Source of the DNA: an uncultured Cellvibrio sp.
GTDB lineage: Bacteria > Pseudomonadota > Gammaproteobacteria > Pseudomonadales > Cellvibrionaceae
DNA length: 58,849 bases
Reading direction: 5' to 3'
Assembly (NCBI GenBank): GCA_946480695.1
Contig: CAMLKG010000030.1
Coordinates: forward strand, 1 to 58,849
Shown: positions 45,027-54,034 of the stretch, piece after piece
Position numbering within the stretch: the stretch's first letter is position 1
Layout: each line of letters begins with the position of its first letter
Notes under the pieces: model-generated
Told to the model about the DNA's origin: nothing
Seen by the model: only the letters and a program-made list of their open reading frames with translations
Database searches by the model: none
Program-made: the position numbers and the translations under genes

Positions 45027-45614
45027 TTGAACGATCAATACCAAGCTCCCGAACCCCGGCCGGTAAACCCGCATCCGGGCGACGACAACACCGTCTCCTA
45101 TGGCAAGCGCTTCGGTGCATTTGTGCTGGATTCCGTTTTTATGGTTATCGCCATGATGTTCCTGATGCAATATTTGGGGTTTACCGAACTGGACCCGGCT
45201 AAGGCCAATGATCCCCAGGCAATGCAAGAAGCGCTGGTGGCCAAGCTGGCAACCTTATCGAACGGACAAAAAGCGCTATTAATGATGTTCCCGTACATCA
45301 CTTTTTTTGCTTTGCATGGGTATTTGCTAAGCCGTTACGGCCAAACCCTGGGCAAGCGCATTCTGGGAATTGCCATTGTCACGCTGGATAATCGCGTACC
45401 GGATTTCTTTCCTCTAATTGCCCAGCGCTACCTCACCCAGTGGCTTGCGGGCATGGTGCCGTTGGCAGGTATTTTCTTGCGTTTGATTGACATCCTCGTC
45501 ATTTTCCGCCCAGACCGCCGCTGCATCCATGACCATATAGCCAAAACCAAAGTCATCGATCTGCGTATTCCGGTCGCGCGGCCAGATGCGTCGGGCAATA
45601 GCCTGATCGTTTAA
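45027..45614 (+). CDS. RDD family membrane protein (TTG start)
   Basis: Inner-membrane protein of 195 residues with three membrane helices. The RDD signature residues are seen in YGKRFGAFVLDSVFMV (Arg and Asp of helix 1), GQTLGKRILGIAIV and RRCIHDHIAKTKVID. The TTG at 45027 has AGG 8 nt upstream; another TTG at 45012 is possible. It lies between ribD and ribE within the riboflavin cluster. Its role is unknown; some RDD proteins are linked to ion exchange. A link to flavin metabolism is suggested only by position. Confidence 0.88.
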   Translation: MNDQYQAPEPRPVNPHPGDDNTVSYGKRFGAFVLDSVFMVIAMMFLMQYLGFTELDPAKANDPQAMQEALVAKLATLSNGQKALLMMFPYITFFALHGYLLSRYGQTLGKRILGIAIVTLDNRVPDFFPLIAQRYLTQWLAGMVPLAGIFLRLIDILVIFRPDRRCIHDHIAKTKVIDLRIPVARPDASGNSLIV

Positions 45615-45626
45615 CGGAGGGTTCCT

Positions 45627-46283
45627 ATGTTTACCGGGATCATTGAAGCTATTGGTGAAGTCGTTGCCTTGCAACCCAGGAATGGCGACCTGCGTTTGCG
45701 GATCAAAACCAACAACCTGGATTTATCCGATGTCCGCCTGGGGGATTCCATTGCCACCAACGGCGTCTGCCTGACTGTTGTGGAACTGCCGGGGGATGGT
45801 TACTGGGCGGATGTTTCGCGCGAGACCCTGGATAATACCAGCCTGCCCGATTGGAAGCCCGGCCAGCGCGTTAACCTGGAAAAAGCCCTGACTCCCCAAA
45901 CCCGCCTTGGGGGCCATATTGTCAGCGGCCATGTGGACGGCGTCGGCGAGGTTGTCAGCCGTCACCCCGATGCCCGTTCCGAGCGTTTCCGTATCCGTGC
46001 GCCCGGGTCGTTGGCCAAATACATCGCCCATAAAGGCTCAATTACCGTAGATGGGACTAGTCTTACGGTAAACAAAGTGGACGGTGCCGAGTTTGAGCTG
46101 AATATCGTTCCCCATACCTTGCGCATGACTATCATGGATTCCTATCGCACCGGTACCCGCATCAACCTGGAAGTGGATGTGCTCGCGCGCTACCTGGAAC
46201 GCTTGATGCTCGGTGACAAGGCCGCCGAAGGTGAAGGGCAGGGCATCACCCTGGAATTCCTGGCGAAGAACGGTTTTGCCTGA
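45627..46283 (+). CDS. ribE: Riboflavin synthase alpha chain
   Basis: Final step of riboflavin synthesis: dismutation of two 6,7-dimethyl-8-ribityllumazine molecules to riboflavin. 218 residues with the two lumazine-binding repeats: MFTGIIEAIGEV ... TNGVCLTVVEL (1-97) and GHIVSGHVDGVGEV ... VDGTSLTVNKV (98-190). Cys48, in the NGVCLTV motif, is conserved. It starts 12 nt after the RDD gene with GGAGG upstream. Confidence 0.97.
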   Translation: MFTGIIEAIGEVVALQPRNGDLRLRIKTNNLDLSDVRLGDSIATNGVCLTVVELPGDGYWADVSRETLDNTSLPDWKPGQRVNLEKALTPQTRLGGHIVSGHVDGVGEVVSRHPDARSERFRIRAPGSLAKYIAHKGSITVDGTSLTVNKVDGAEFELNIVPHTLRMTIMDSYRTGTRINLEVDVLARYLERLMLGDKAAEGEGQGITLEFLAKNGFA

Positions 46284-46307
46284 TCGATTGCTAACCCTGG
46301 ATTAACT

Positions 46308-47423
46308 ATGCAACTCAATACCATTGAAGAACTGATCGAAGACCTGCGTCACGGCAAGATGGTTATCCTGATGGATGATGAAGACCGTGAAAACGAAGGT
46401 GACCTGATTATGGTTGCCGAACAGGTGCGTCCCGAAGATATTAATTTCATGGCTACCCATGCGCGCGGTTTGATCTGCCTGACGCTCACTGCCGAGCGTT
46501 GCAAGCAACTGGAATTGCCGCTGATGGTGAGTGATAACAAATCCCAACACACCACCAACTTCACCGTTTCTATTGAAGCGGCGGAAGGTGTAAGTACTGG
46601 TATTTCCGCCGCTGATCGCGCGCTCACCGTGCGCGCTGCGGTTAAAGCCAATGCCAGGCCGACGGACCTGGTACAACCGGGCCATATTTTTCCACTGATG
46701 GCTCAACCTGGTGGCGTGATGAGTCGCGCTGGCCACACCGAAGCCGGTTGCGACCTGGCGCGCCTGGCCGGTTTCGAGCCGGCAGCGGTGATCGTGGAAG
46801 TCATGAATCCCGATGGCACCATGGCGCGTCGCGCGGACCTTGAGCGATTTGCCGAGCAACATCATTTGAAAATCGGTACCATTGCCGACCTGATCCATTA
46901 TCGCGCCACCAAGGAAAAAACGGTTGAGTGTATTAACCGCCGAAAAGTGGAAACGCTCTACGGTGAATTCGATTTACACACCTATCGCGACCTGGCCCGC
47001 GGCGACTTGCATTTTGTGATGACCAAGGGCGAAATCACCGCGGAGCCCACGCTGGTACGTGTGCATGTAATGGATATCGCCCGCGATGTGCTGAGTTTGA
47101 AGCGTACTTCTGTGGCGGGCGGTAAAAGCTGGACCTATCAAGATGCGTTGCGCAAGGTCAGTGAAGAAGGTAAGGGCGTGGTATTGCTGATTTGCCACGA
47201 TGAATCCACCAAGGAAGTAGAAGACAGTATCGACTGGTTAATTTCCGGCAAGCAGCTGCGCCGCAGCTCCGAAGTCTTGTACAAGCAAGTGGGCACCGGC
47301 TCGCAAATCCTGCGGGATTTGGGGGTGCGTAAAATGCGGGTGATGTCGGCCCCTATGCGCTACTCGGCACTCTCGGGCTTTGATTTGGAAGTTGTCGATT
47401 ACATCTGTCCCGAAGCCGAGTAG
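46308..47423 (+). CDS. ribB: 3,4-dihydroxy-2-butanone-4-phosphate synthase with degenerate GTP cyclohydrolase II domain (RibBX)
   Basis: 371 residues. The N-terminal half (1-200) is an intact DHBP synthase that converts ribulose-5-phosphate to the 4-carbon precursor: LMDDEDRENEGDL (21-33), the TTNFTVSIEA loop and RAGHTEAGCDLARLAG are all present. The C-terminal half (about 206-371) aligns with GTP cyclohydrolase II (GEFDLHTYRDL ... VRVHVMD) but lacks the zinc-ligand cysteines and the QEGRGIG motif. Cyclohydrolase activity must therefore come from the separate ribA at 50040. This hybrid is known in Proteobacteria as RibBX. ribH follows after 35 nt. Confidence 0.94.
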   Translation: MQLNTIEELIEDLRHGKMVILMDDEDRENEGDLIMVAEQVRPEDINFMATHARGLICLTLTAERCKQLELPLMVSDNKSQHTTNFTVSIEAAEGVSTGISAADRALTVRAAVKANARPTDLVQPGHIFPLMAQPGGVMSRAGHTEAGCDLARLAGFEPAAVIVEVMNPDGTMARRADLERFAEQHHLKIGTIADLIHYRATKEKTVECINRRKVETLYGEFDLHTYRDLARGDLHFVMTKGEITAEPTLVRVHVMDIARDVLSLKRTSVAGGKSWTYQDALRKVSEEGKGVVLLICHDESTKEVEDSIDWLISGKQLRRSSEVLYKQVGTGSQILRDLGVRKMRVMSAPMRYSALSGFDLEVVDYICPEAE

Positions 47424-47458
47424 GCGAATAAGATTCCGGTTATTTTTGAGAAGAAATT

Positions 47459-47929
47459 ATGAGCAATATTAAAGTCGTTGAAGGTGATTTTTCCGCATCC
47501 GCCGGCAAATACGCGCTGATCGTTAGCCGTTGGAACAGCTTTGTGGTGGAAAGCTTGAAAGAGGGCGCGCTGGATACCCTGCGCCGCCACGGTATCAAAG
47601 ATGAAAACATTACCATCTATTACGCGCCTGGCGCGTTTGAATTTCCGCTGACAGCGCAAAAAATCGCGGCCAAAAAAGAATTCGACGCAATTATTGCGTT
47701 GGGCGCTGTCATTCGCGGCGGGACTCCTCACTTTGATTATGTTGCGGGTGAATGCACCAAAGGGCTTGCCCAGGTTTCATTGCAATACGGCATCCCGGTG
47801 ACATTTGGTGTGCTGACAGTAGATTCCATTGAACAAGCCATTGAGCGTTCAGGCACCAAAGCGGGTAACAAAGGTGTTGAAGCCGCATCCACCGCACTGG
47901 AAATGGTTTCGTTGTTCGGAAAAATTTAG
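47459..47929 (+). CDS. ribH: 6,7-dimethyl-8-ribityllumazine synthase
   Basis: Condenses the pyrimidine and 4-carbon precursors to lumazine, the penultimate step of riboflavin synthesis. 156 residues, full length. Family motifs are [28 protein letters not shown] with catalytic His91, and [20 protein letters not shown]. It ends in a strong terminator, so nusB is probably transcribed partly on its own. Confidence 0.97.
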   Translation: MSNIKVVEGDFSASAGKYALIVSRWNSFVVESLKEGALDTLRRHGIKDENITIYYAPGAFEFPLTAQKIAAKKEFDAIIALGAVIRGGTPHFDYVAGECTKGLAQVSLQYGIPVTFGVLTVDSIEQAIERSGTKAGNKGVEAASTALEMVSLFGKI

Positions 47930-47969
47930 AAAATTAATCCTGTTGCAGGGTTAATTCGAGAATAGATGC

Positions 47970-48020
47970 GGGGATAAAACCTGCGGTAACTGCCCGGCTG
48001 GTTTTATCCCCCGTTTTTTT
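47970..48020 (+). terminator. Strong terminator after ribH
   Basis: Perfect 12-nt arms GGGGATAAAACC (47970-47981) and GGTTTTATCCCC (48000-48011), then CG and seven T residues. A second, smaller hairpin with arms AATTAATCCTG/CAGGGTTAATT precedes it at 47933-47957. Confidence 0.9.
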
Positions 48021-48077
48021 GCTATTGAGTTTATATAAATCCAATAGTGCGATGTGTTCTTTACCAGGTAATAGCTC

Positions 48078-48551
48078 ATGAGTACTCCATCAGGTCCACA
48101 AAAAGGCCACACTGCTGCCACCCGCCGGATGGCCCGTCATTACGCAATGCAGGCGCTGTACCAATGGCATATGGCGGGTTCCGGCATCAATGCGATTGAA
48201 GCCGAATTTCGCACCGATAACGACATGAGCAAGGTAGACGTGGAATATTTCCACGAAATCCTCCACGGTGTACCCGAGCATCTAAGTGAATTGGAAGAAT
48301 TATTTTCACCCTATCTGGTTGAGCGCTCCCCGGATGAGCTGGATGCAATTACCCGCGCGTTGCTGCGCCTGGCCGCATACGAATTTAAATTTCGTATCGA
48401 TGTTCCCTACAAAGTCGTAATTAACGAAGCTGTTGCCCTGGCAAAAAAATTTGGTGCCGAAGACAGCCATAAATTTATCAACGGTGTCCTCGACAAAACC
48501 GCCGCAGTTGTACGCGCGCCGGAGTTCAATGCCGAGCGCAACCAACGCTAA
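48078..48551 (+). CDS. nusB: Transcription antitermination factor NusB
   Basis: RNA-binding helical protein that, with NusE, promotes antitermination of rRNA transcription. 157 residues, slightly longer than E. coli NusB (139) through an N-terminal extension. Conserved features are the arginine-rich [17 protein letters not shown] (about 16-32), [18 protein letters not shown] and [29 protein letters not shown]. ribH-nusB-thiL order is typical of Gammaproteobacteria. Confidence 0.97.
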   Translation: MSTPSGPQKGHTAATRRMARHYAMQALYQWHMAGSGINAIEAEFRTDNDMSKVDVEYFHEILHGVPEHLSELEELFSPYLVERSPDELDAITRALLRLAAYEFKFRIDVPYKVVINEAVALAKKFGAEDSHKFINGVLDKTAAVVRAPEFNAERNQR

Positions 48552-48568
48552 TCTACCCTGTCCAACCA

Positions 48569-49543
48569 GTGTTTAACGTGCCCGGCGAATTCCAGTTAAT
48601 CCAGCAATTCTTTCAACGTGAGCAGGTCGAGCAACCTGCTGAGGGCGTATTGCTGGGGATTGGTGATGACTGCGCGCTCCTGCAAATACCGGAAGGAAAG
48701 CAATTGGCGGTATCGGTGGATACTTTAGTGGCAGGCGTACATTTCCCGGCCGATGCTGATGCGGAACTCATTGCAGAACGCGCATTGCGCACCAACCTGA
48801 GCGACCTTGCGGCGATGGGGGCAGACCCGCTCTGGTTTACCCTCGCATTGACATTGCCGGATGCAAATGAAGGTTGGTTGCGCAGTTTTAGCCGGGGATT
48901 ATTTTCCTGCGCGCGCGAATACGGCATTGCGTTAATCGGCGGTGATACGACTTCTGGCCCGTTAACCGTTACCATCCAGGTAATGGGGGCTGTTGTGCCG
49001 GGCGCAGCGATGCGGCGCGATGGGGCCAATATCGGTGATTTTGTCCTGGTTACCCATAGCCTGGGTGATGGCGCAGCGGCACTCGCGTTAATAGAAAGCC
49101 GTATTCAATGTGATGAATCATCAGCTAAATATTTGCATGAGCGTTTTTACCGGCCTGTGCCGCGCCTGCGGGAATCTGCATTGATCCGCGCGTATGCCAG
49201 TGCCGCAGTGGATATTTCCGATGGGTTAGTGGCGGATTTGCAGCATATCTGCGCTGCAAGCGATGTAGGCGCGGTAATTGATGTGGAAAATCTACCCTTG
49301 TCCGCCGCTGTGCAAACATTGAATAATCCAGCGCAAGCAGTGGAATGGGCGCTCGGCGGCGGTGATGATTACGAATTATGTTTTACCGTTGCACCGGAAA
49401 AGATGGCGGATATCGCCATGCTGATTGCCCAAGGCAAATTAAACGCAACGGTTGTCGGGGAAATTGTCCCCGGTACCAAAGTCATTTGTGAATACGAAGG
49501 TGAGCCATTTGCGCTCGCCAAAACGGGATACCAGCACTTTTAA
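48569..49543 (+). CDS. thiL: Thiamine-monophosphate kinase (GTG start)
   Basis: Phosphorylates thiamine monophosphate to the active cofactor thiamine diphosphate. 324 residues. GEFQLIQQFF opens the domain; either the GTG at 48569 or the one at 48578 could start it. Conserved metal- and ATP-binding motifs are GIGDDCALL, AVSVDTLVAGVHFP, RTNLSDLAAMGADP, GGDTTSGPL, AAVDISDGLVADL and LGGGDDYEL. It overlaps pgpA by a single shared base (TAATG). Confidence 0.96.
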   Translation: MFNVPGEFQLIQQFFQREQVEQPAEGVLLGIGDDCALLQIPEGKQLAVSVDTLVAGVHFPADADAELIAERALRTNLSDLAAMGADPLWFTLALTLPDANEGWLRSFSRGLFSCAREYGIALIGGDTTSGPLTVTIQVMGAVVPGAAMRRDGANIGDFVLVTHSLGDGAAALALIESRIQCDESSAKYLHERFYRPVPRLRESALIRAYASAAVDISDGLVADLQHICAASDVGAVIDVENLPLSAAVQTLNNPAQAVEWALGGGDDYELCFTVAPEKMADIAMLIAQGKLNATVVGEIVPGTKVICEYEGEPFALAKTGYQHF

Positions 49544-50043
49544 TGGTGCGGAAAATAATGAATACACCCAGCCTTAAACAAGTTTTTACCAATCCATACC
49601 ATTTATTTGCTTTTGGATTCGGTAGTGGCCTTGCCCCCAAAGCACCGGGGACCTTCGGTACTTTGGCCGCGATACCCATCTTTTTATTGATCCAGGGCTT
49701 GCCTCTGCATTTATACACATCCTGGCTGGTAGTAACGTTTGCATTGGGTGTATTTTGGTGTGACCGATCTTCCCGGCAATTGGGTGTGCACGATCACGGC
49801 GGCATAGTCTGGGATGAGTTTGTCGGTTTCTGGATGACCATGTTTATGGCGCCTGCGGGATTGATTTGGGTGCTGGTCGGTTTCGTTTTATTCCGTCTTT
49901 TCGATATTCTCAAACCCTGGCCAATTAGCTGGCTGGATAAAAAAGTGCATGGCGGTTTCGGCATTATGATCGATGATTTCCTGGCTGGTGTTTATGCCTT
50001 TATCGCACTCCAGTTGATTGCATATCTTGTGAGGTTGGTGTGA
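49543..50043 (+). CDS. pgpA: Phosphatidylglycerophosphatase A
   Basis: Inner-membrane enzyme that dephosphorylates phosphatidylglycerophosphate to phosphatidylglycerol. 166 residues with three or four helices. The catalytic region contains [32 protein letters not shown] (acidic metal site) and [29 protein letters not shown]. The ATG shares a base with the thiL stop; its own stop overlaps the ribA GTG, so the three genes are translationally coupled. A second Met lies at codon 6. Confidence 0.95.
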   Translation: MVRKIMNTPSLKQVFTNPYHLFAFGFGSGLAPKAPGTFGTLAAIPIFLLIQGLPLHLYTSWLVVTFALGVFWCDRSSRQLGVHDHGGIVWDEFVGFWMTMFMAPAGLIWVLVGFVLFRLFDILKPWPISWLDKKVHGGFGIMIDDFLAGVYAFIALQLIAYLVRLV

Positions 50044-50657
50044 CTGTTCGCTTTGTTGAATCTTCCAAACTGCCTACGCCCTGGGGCATGTTTACGATGC
50101 ACGGTTTCAGTGATGACGAAACCGATAAAGAACATGTGGTGCTCACCATGGGCGATATCAGCGGCGACGAGCCATTGCTGGCGCGCGTCCATTCCGAATG
50201 CCTGACCGGTGATGCGCTGTTCAGTATGCGCTGTGATTGCGGCCCGCAATTGCAGGCGGCCATGCATAAAATTTCGGTGGTCGGGCGCGGTGTGATTTTC
50301 TATTTGCGCCAGGAGGGCCGGGGTATTGGCCTGCTGAATAAAATCAAAGCCTATCATTTGCAGGACCAGGGCGCGGATACAGTCGAGGCAAATGAGCAGT
50401 TGGGTTTTGGTGCGGATATGCGCGATTACTCCATCCTCAAACCCATGCTCGAACACTTGGATATCAAAACCCTGAAATTGCTGACTAATAATCCGCGCAA
50501 GGTAAAGGCGCTGCAAGATATGGGTATTGATGTTGTTGAGCGTATGCCGCATGAAACCGGCCGCAATCCACACAACGCCAAATACTTGGAAACTAAAAAA
50601 GGCAAATTGGGCCATTTATTTAACGACGACAATTTGTTTAGCGCCGACCACGAATAA
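50040..50657 (+). CDS. ribA: GTP cyclohydrolase II (GTG start)
   Basis: First step of riboflavin synthesis: opens GTP to the diaminopyrimidine with release of formate and pyrophosphate. 205 residues. The zinc site uses Cys54, Cys65 and Cys67 in [18 protein letters not shown]. The QEGRGIGL motif follows, then [10 protein letters not shown] at the C-terminal part. The GTG start overlaps the pgpA stop (GTGA). It supplies the activity missing from the RibBX C-terminal domain. Confidence 0.97.
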   Translation: MTVRFVESSKLPTPWGMFTMHGFSDDETDKEHVVLTMGDISGDEPLLARVHSECLTGDALFSMRCDCGPQLQAAMHKISVVGRGVIFYLRQEGRGIGLLNKIKAYHLQDQGADTVEANEQLGFGADMRDYSILKPMLEHLDIKTLKLLTNNPRKVKALQDMGIDVVERMPHETGRNPHNAKYLETKKGKLGHLFNDDNLFSADHE

Positions 50658-50669
50658 TTTCAGGATTAG

Positions 50670-51476
<807 letters not shown>

Positions 51477-51483
51477 TTTTTGC

Positions 51484-51555
51484 GTAGGTTGGGCAGCCAT
51501 GCCCAACTATCATGTTTGTTAATGTGAATCTGTTGGGCATTGCTGCCCAACCTAC
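51484..51555. repeat. REPIN/MITE-like inverted repeat doublet
   Basis: Two 24-nt arms (51484-51507 and 51532-51555), inverted with one mismatch, are separated by 24 nt. Each arm carries its own inner palindrome around TTGGGCA...TGCCCAA. The outer ends read GTAGG and CCTAC. A pair of inverted REP-like palindromes is the architecture of REPINs/BIMEs, and sequences with GTAGGTTGGG ends are common dispersed repeats. It sits between the dapB stop and the DUF808 start. Confidence 0.75.
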
Positions 51556-51570
51556 ACGACAGGATGTGTT

Positions 51571-52479
51571 ATGGCCGGTTCCAGTTTATTGATGTTGCTC
51601 GACGATATCGCCACCGTTCTCGATGACGTGGCGGTTATGACCAAAGTGGCGGCCAAGAAAACAGCGGGTGTCCTGGGGGATGACCTGGCCCTGAACGCGC
51701 AGCAAGTACAAGGCATTCGCGCCGAGCGTGAGTTGCCTGTGGTGTGGGCGGTAGCAAAGGGCTCGGCGCTTAATAAAGCGATATTGGTTCCTGCCGCGTT
51801 GGTAATCAGCGCATTTGTGCCCTGGTTGATTGTTCCCCTGCTAATGGTCGGCGGTGCCTATTTGTGTTTTGAAGGCTTTGAAAAGCTTGCGCACAAATTT
51901 TTGCACTCCAAACAGGAAGATAAAGAACACCACAAGGAATTAATCGAAGCGGTGGCCAATCCGGACGTGGATATGGTGGCTTTCGAACAAGAGAAAATCA
52001 AAGGCGCGGTGCGCACGGATTTTATCCTCTCGGCGGAAATTATCGTCATTGCCCTGGGGACTGTTGCCGCTGCGACCTTTGCCAGGCAAGCGGCGGTGGT
52101 TGTCAGTATCGCCATACTCATGACAATCGGGGTGTATGGTTTTGTGGCGTTAATTGTGAAGCTGGATGATATGGGTGCCCACTTGTGCAAAAGGCAGGGC
52201 GCGGTTGCGCAGTTTTTCGGGAATATCCTGCTCGCCGCTGCGCCGAAACTCATGAAATTCTTATCTGTGCTCGGTACCGCCGCCATGTTTATGGTGGGCG
52301 GCGGCATAGTGACCCACAGCATCGGCCCGATTCACCATGGTATCGAACACGCGGCGCATGTCACTGAGCCGGTGGGTTGGTTGACCTCATCGGTATTAAA
52401 TGGCCTGGCAGGCGTGATTATCGGTGCCTTGGTGCTTGCGGTAGTAAGCCTGGTTGGAAAACCCTTCCGCAAACACTGA
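51571..52479 (+). CDS. DUF808 family membrane protein (YedI-like)
   Basis: Inner-membrane protein of 302 residues, DUF808 family (E. coli YedI), function unknown. Typical features are the N-terminal MLLDDIATVLDDVAVMTKVAAKKTAGVLGDDLALN, then WAVAKGSALNKAILVPAALVISAF. About six membrane helices and a central charged segment (HHKELIEAVANPDVDMVAFEQEKIKGAVRTDF) follow. It ends in VVSLVGKPFRKH. It lies downstream of the REPIN-like element between dapB and carA, suggesting it was inserted into that conserved order. Confidence 0.93.
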   Translation: MAGSSLLMLLDDIATVLDDVAVMTKVAAKKTAGVLGDDLALNAQQVQGIRAERELPVVWAVAKGSALNKAILVPAALVISAFVPWLIVPLLMVGGAYLCFEGFEKLAHKFLHSKQEDKEHHKELIEAVANPDVDMVAFEQEKIKGAVRTDFILSAEIIVIALGTVAAATFARQAAVVVSIAILMTIGVYGFVALIVKLDDMGAHLCKRQGAVAQFFGNILLAAAPKLMKFLSVLGTAAMFMVGGGIVTHSIGPIHHGIEHAAHVTEPVGWLTSSVLNGLAGVIIGALVLAVVSLVGKPFRKH

Positions 52480-52604
52480 CCCGAATCAGGGCAGATTCCC
52501 GTGGACAGCAAGCCGCCAGTCCCGTAGAATTCGCAGCCAGATTGCGCCAGGCCAAAAAACCGGGCCGCAAAAAATACAAAATGGTTCGCACAAGAACATA
52601 AAAG

Positions 52605-52638
52605 GCGAGATGAGATTTGGGTTTCATCTCGCTTTTTT
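52605..52638 (+). terminator. Rho-independent terminator downstream of DUF808 gene
   Basis: Stem GCGAGATGA / TCATCTCGC with a 10-nt loop, followed by six T residues. Confidence 0.88.
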
Positions 52639-52767
52639 ACAACCAAACGTTTTACAGTCAGATTAAATTTGCCTTTATATACAACGACTTATCGCGCTGA
52701 TTACCCTAAACAGGACAATGCGACTGATTTGTTGAGCCCAAAGAAAGTGAATTCGAACCGGGTACCA

Positions 52768-52795
52768 AACATAGAAGTCTGAACATAGAAGTTTG
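52768..52795 (+). repeat. 14-nt tandem repeat upstream of carA
   Basis: AACATAGAAGTCTG followed directly by AACATAGAAGTTTG, two copies with one mismatch, 70 nt before the carA start. It may be a chance duplication or a regulatory site. It does not resemble an ARG box. Confidence 0.5.
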
Positions 52796-52865
52796 ATAGA
52801 GAAAACAAAAGTCTGACCAAAAGCCGCTTGTTCAAGCCAAAACCCAGCCAGCCCAGGAGGTTGTT

Positions 52866-54023
52866 TTGACTACTCAGGAATCCCTTCCTGCCCCGAAGAA
52901 GGCCATTCTGGTCCTTGCCGACGGTAGTGTGTTTCGTGGTACCACTATTGGTGCCGAGGGTTTATCTGTTGGTGAGGTAGTGTTCAATACCGCTATCACC
53001 GGTTACCAGGAAATCCTTACCGATCCTTCCTATGCCCAGCAAATCGTTACCCTGACTTACCCCCATATCGGAAATACCGGTACCAATTCCGAAGACGAAG
53101 AGTGCCAGCGAATCTGGGCGACCGGCCTGGTGATTCGCGATCTGCCGCTGCTGGCAAGTAATTTTCGCAACCAGGAGAACCTCTCCGATTACCTGAAAGC
53201 GCACAACGTAATCGGTATTGCCGATATAGATACTCGCCGCCTGACCCGCTTGTTGCGCGACAAGGGTGCGCAAAATGGTTGCCTGATGGCGGGTGAAGAC
53301 CTCGACGAAGCCAAGGCCCTTGCCACTGCCAGGGCCTTCGGCGGTTTAAAAGGTCTGGATTTGGCTAAAGAAGTGACCGTCAGCAAAGCCTACCCATGGC
53401 ATGAAAGTAGCTGGAGCCTGGGTGAAGGCCACAAAGTCCTGGATGGGCAGAAGAAGTTCAAGGTTGTTGCCTACGATTACGGTGTCAAGCGCAATATCCT
53501 GCGTATGCTGGCGGATCGCGGCTGCGACCTGACAGTCGTTCCGGCCAAGACAACGGCGGCTGAAGTATTGGCGATGAATCCGGACGGTATTTTCCTCTCC
53601 AACGGCCCTGGCGATCCGGAGCCATGTACCTATGCCATCGAAGCGATCAAAGAATTCCTCGAAACCGATATCCCGATATTTGGTATTTGCCTTGGGCACC
53701 AACTCCTGGCGCTGGCATCGGGAGCAAAAACCATCAAAATGAAATTCGGCCACCACGGCGGTAACCACCCGGTACAGGACCTGGACACCAAGCGGGTGAT
53801 GATCACCGCCCAGAACCATGGTTTTGCGGTAGAGGAAAGCAGTTTACCTGCGAACCTGCGCGCGACCCACAAATCCTTGTTTGACGGTTCCTTGCAGGGT
53901 ATCCACCGCACCGATAAGCCGGCCTTCAGCTTCCAGGGACACCCCGAAGCCAGCCCCGGTCCGCACGAAGCCGATACTTTGTTCGACCACTTTATTGAAC
54001 TGATGCAAGCCCGCAAGTCCTAA
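52866..54023 (+). CDS. carA: Carbamoyl-phosphate synthase small subunit (TTG start)
   Basis: Glutaminase subunit that feeds ammonia to CarB for arginine and pyrimidine synthesis. 385 residues. The TTG at 52866 has AGGAGG 5 nt upstream. The N-terminal domain starts [21 protein letters not shown]. The class I glutamine amidotransferase domain has the nucleophile Cys275 in [12 protein letters not shown]; His and Glu of the triad lie in [13 protein letters not shown]. carB starts 11 nt downstream. Confidence 0.97.
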   Translation: MTTQESLPAPKKAILVLADGSVFRGTTIGAEGLSVGEVVFNTAITGYQEILTDPSYAQQIVTLTYPHIGNTGTNSEDEECQRIWATGLVIRDLPLLASNFRNQENLSDYLKAHNVIGIADIDTRRLTRLLRDKGAQNGCLMAGEDLDEAKALATARAFGGLKGLDLAKEVTVSKAYPWHESSWSLGEGHKVLDGQKKFKVVAYDYGVKRNILRMLADRGCDLTVVPAKTTAAEVLAMNPDGIFLSNGPGDPEPCTYAIEAIKEFLETDIPIFGICLGHQLLALASGAKTIKMKFGHHGGNHPVQDLDTKRVMITAQNHGFAVEESSLPANLRATHKSLFDGSLQGIHRTDKPAFSFQGHPEASPGPHEADTLFDHFIELMQARKS

Positions 54024-54034
54024 CCGGAGCCGAC

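Larger units (their letters stand above)
52480..52865. other. Leader region between DUF808 gene and carA
   Basis: 386 nt. A terminator (52605-52638) ends the upstream unit. A frame ending at 52601, 3 nt before the terminator stem, encodes a basic tail (AKKPGRKKYKMVRTRT) but has no convincing start. Beyond the terminator lies the carA promoter/leader with a 14-nt tandem duplication (52768-52795). No gene is supported. Confidence 0.4.

Noticed and set aside
43260..45626. FMN riboswitch controlling the rib genes
   Set aside because: I looked upstream of nrdR, ribD and ribE and between ribE and ribB for the conserved RFN core and saw none.
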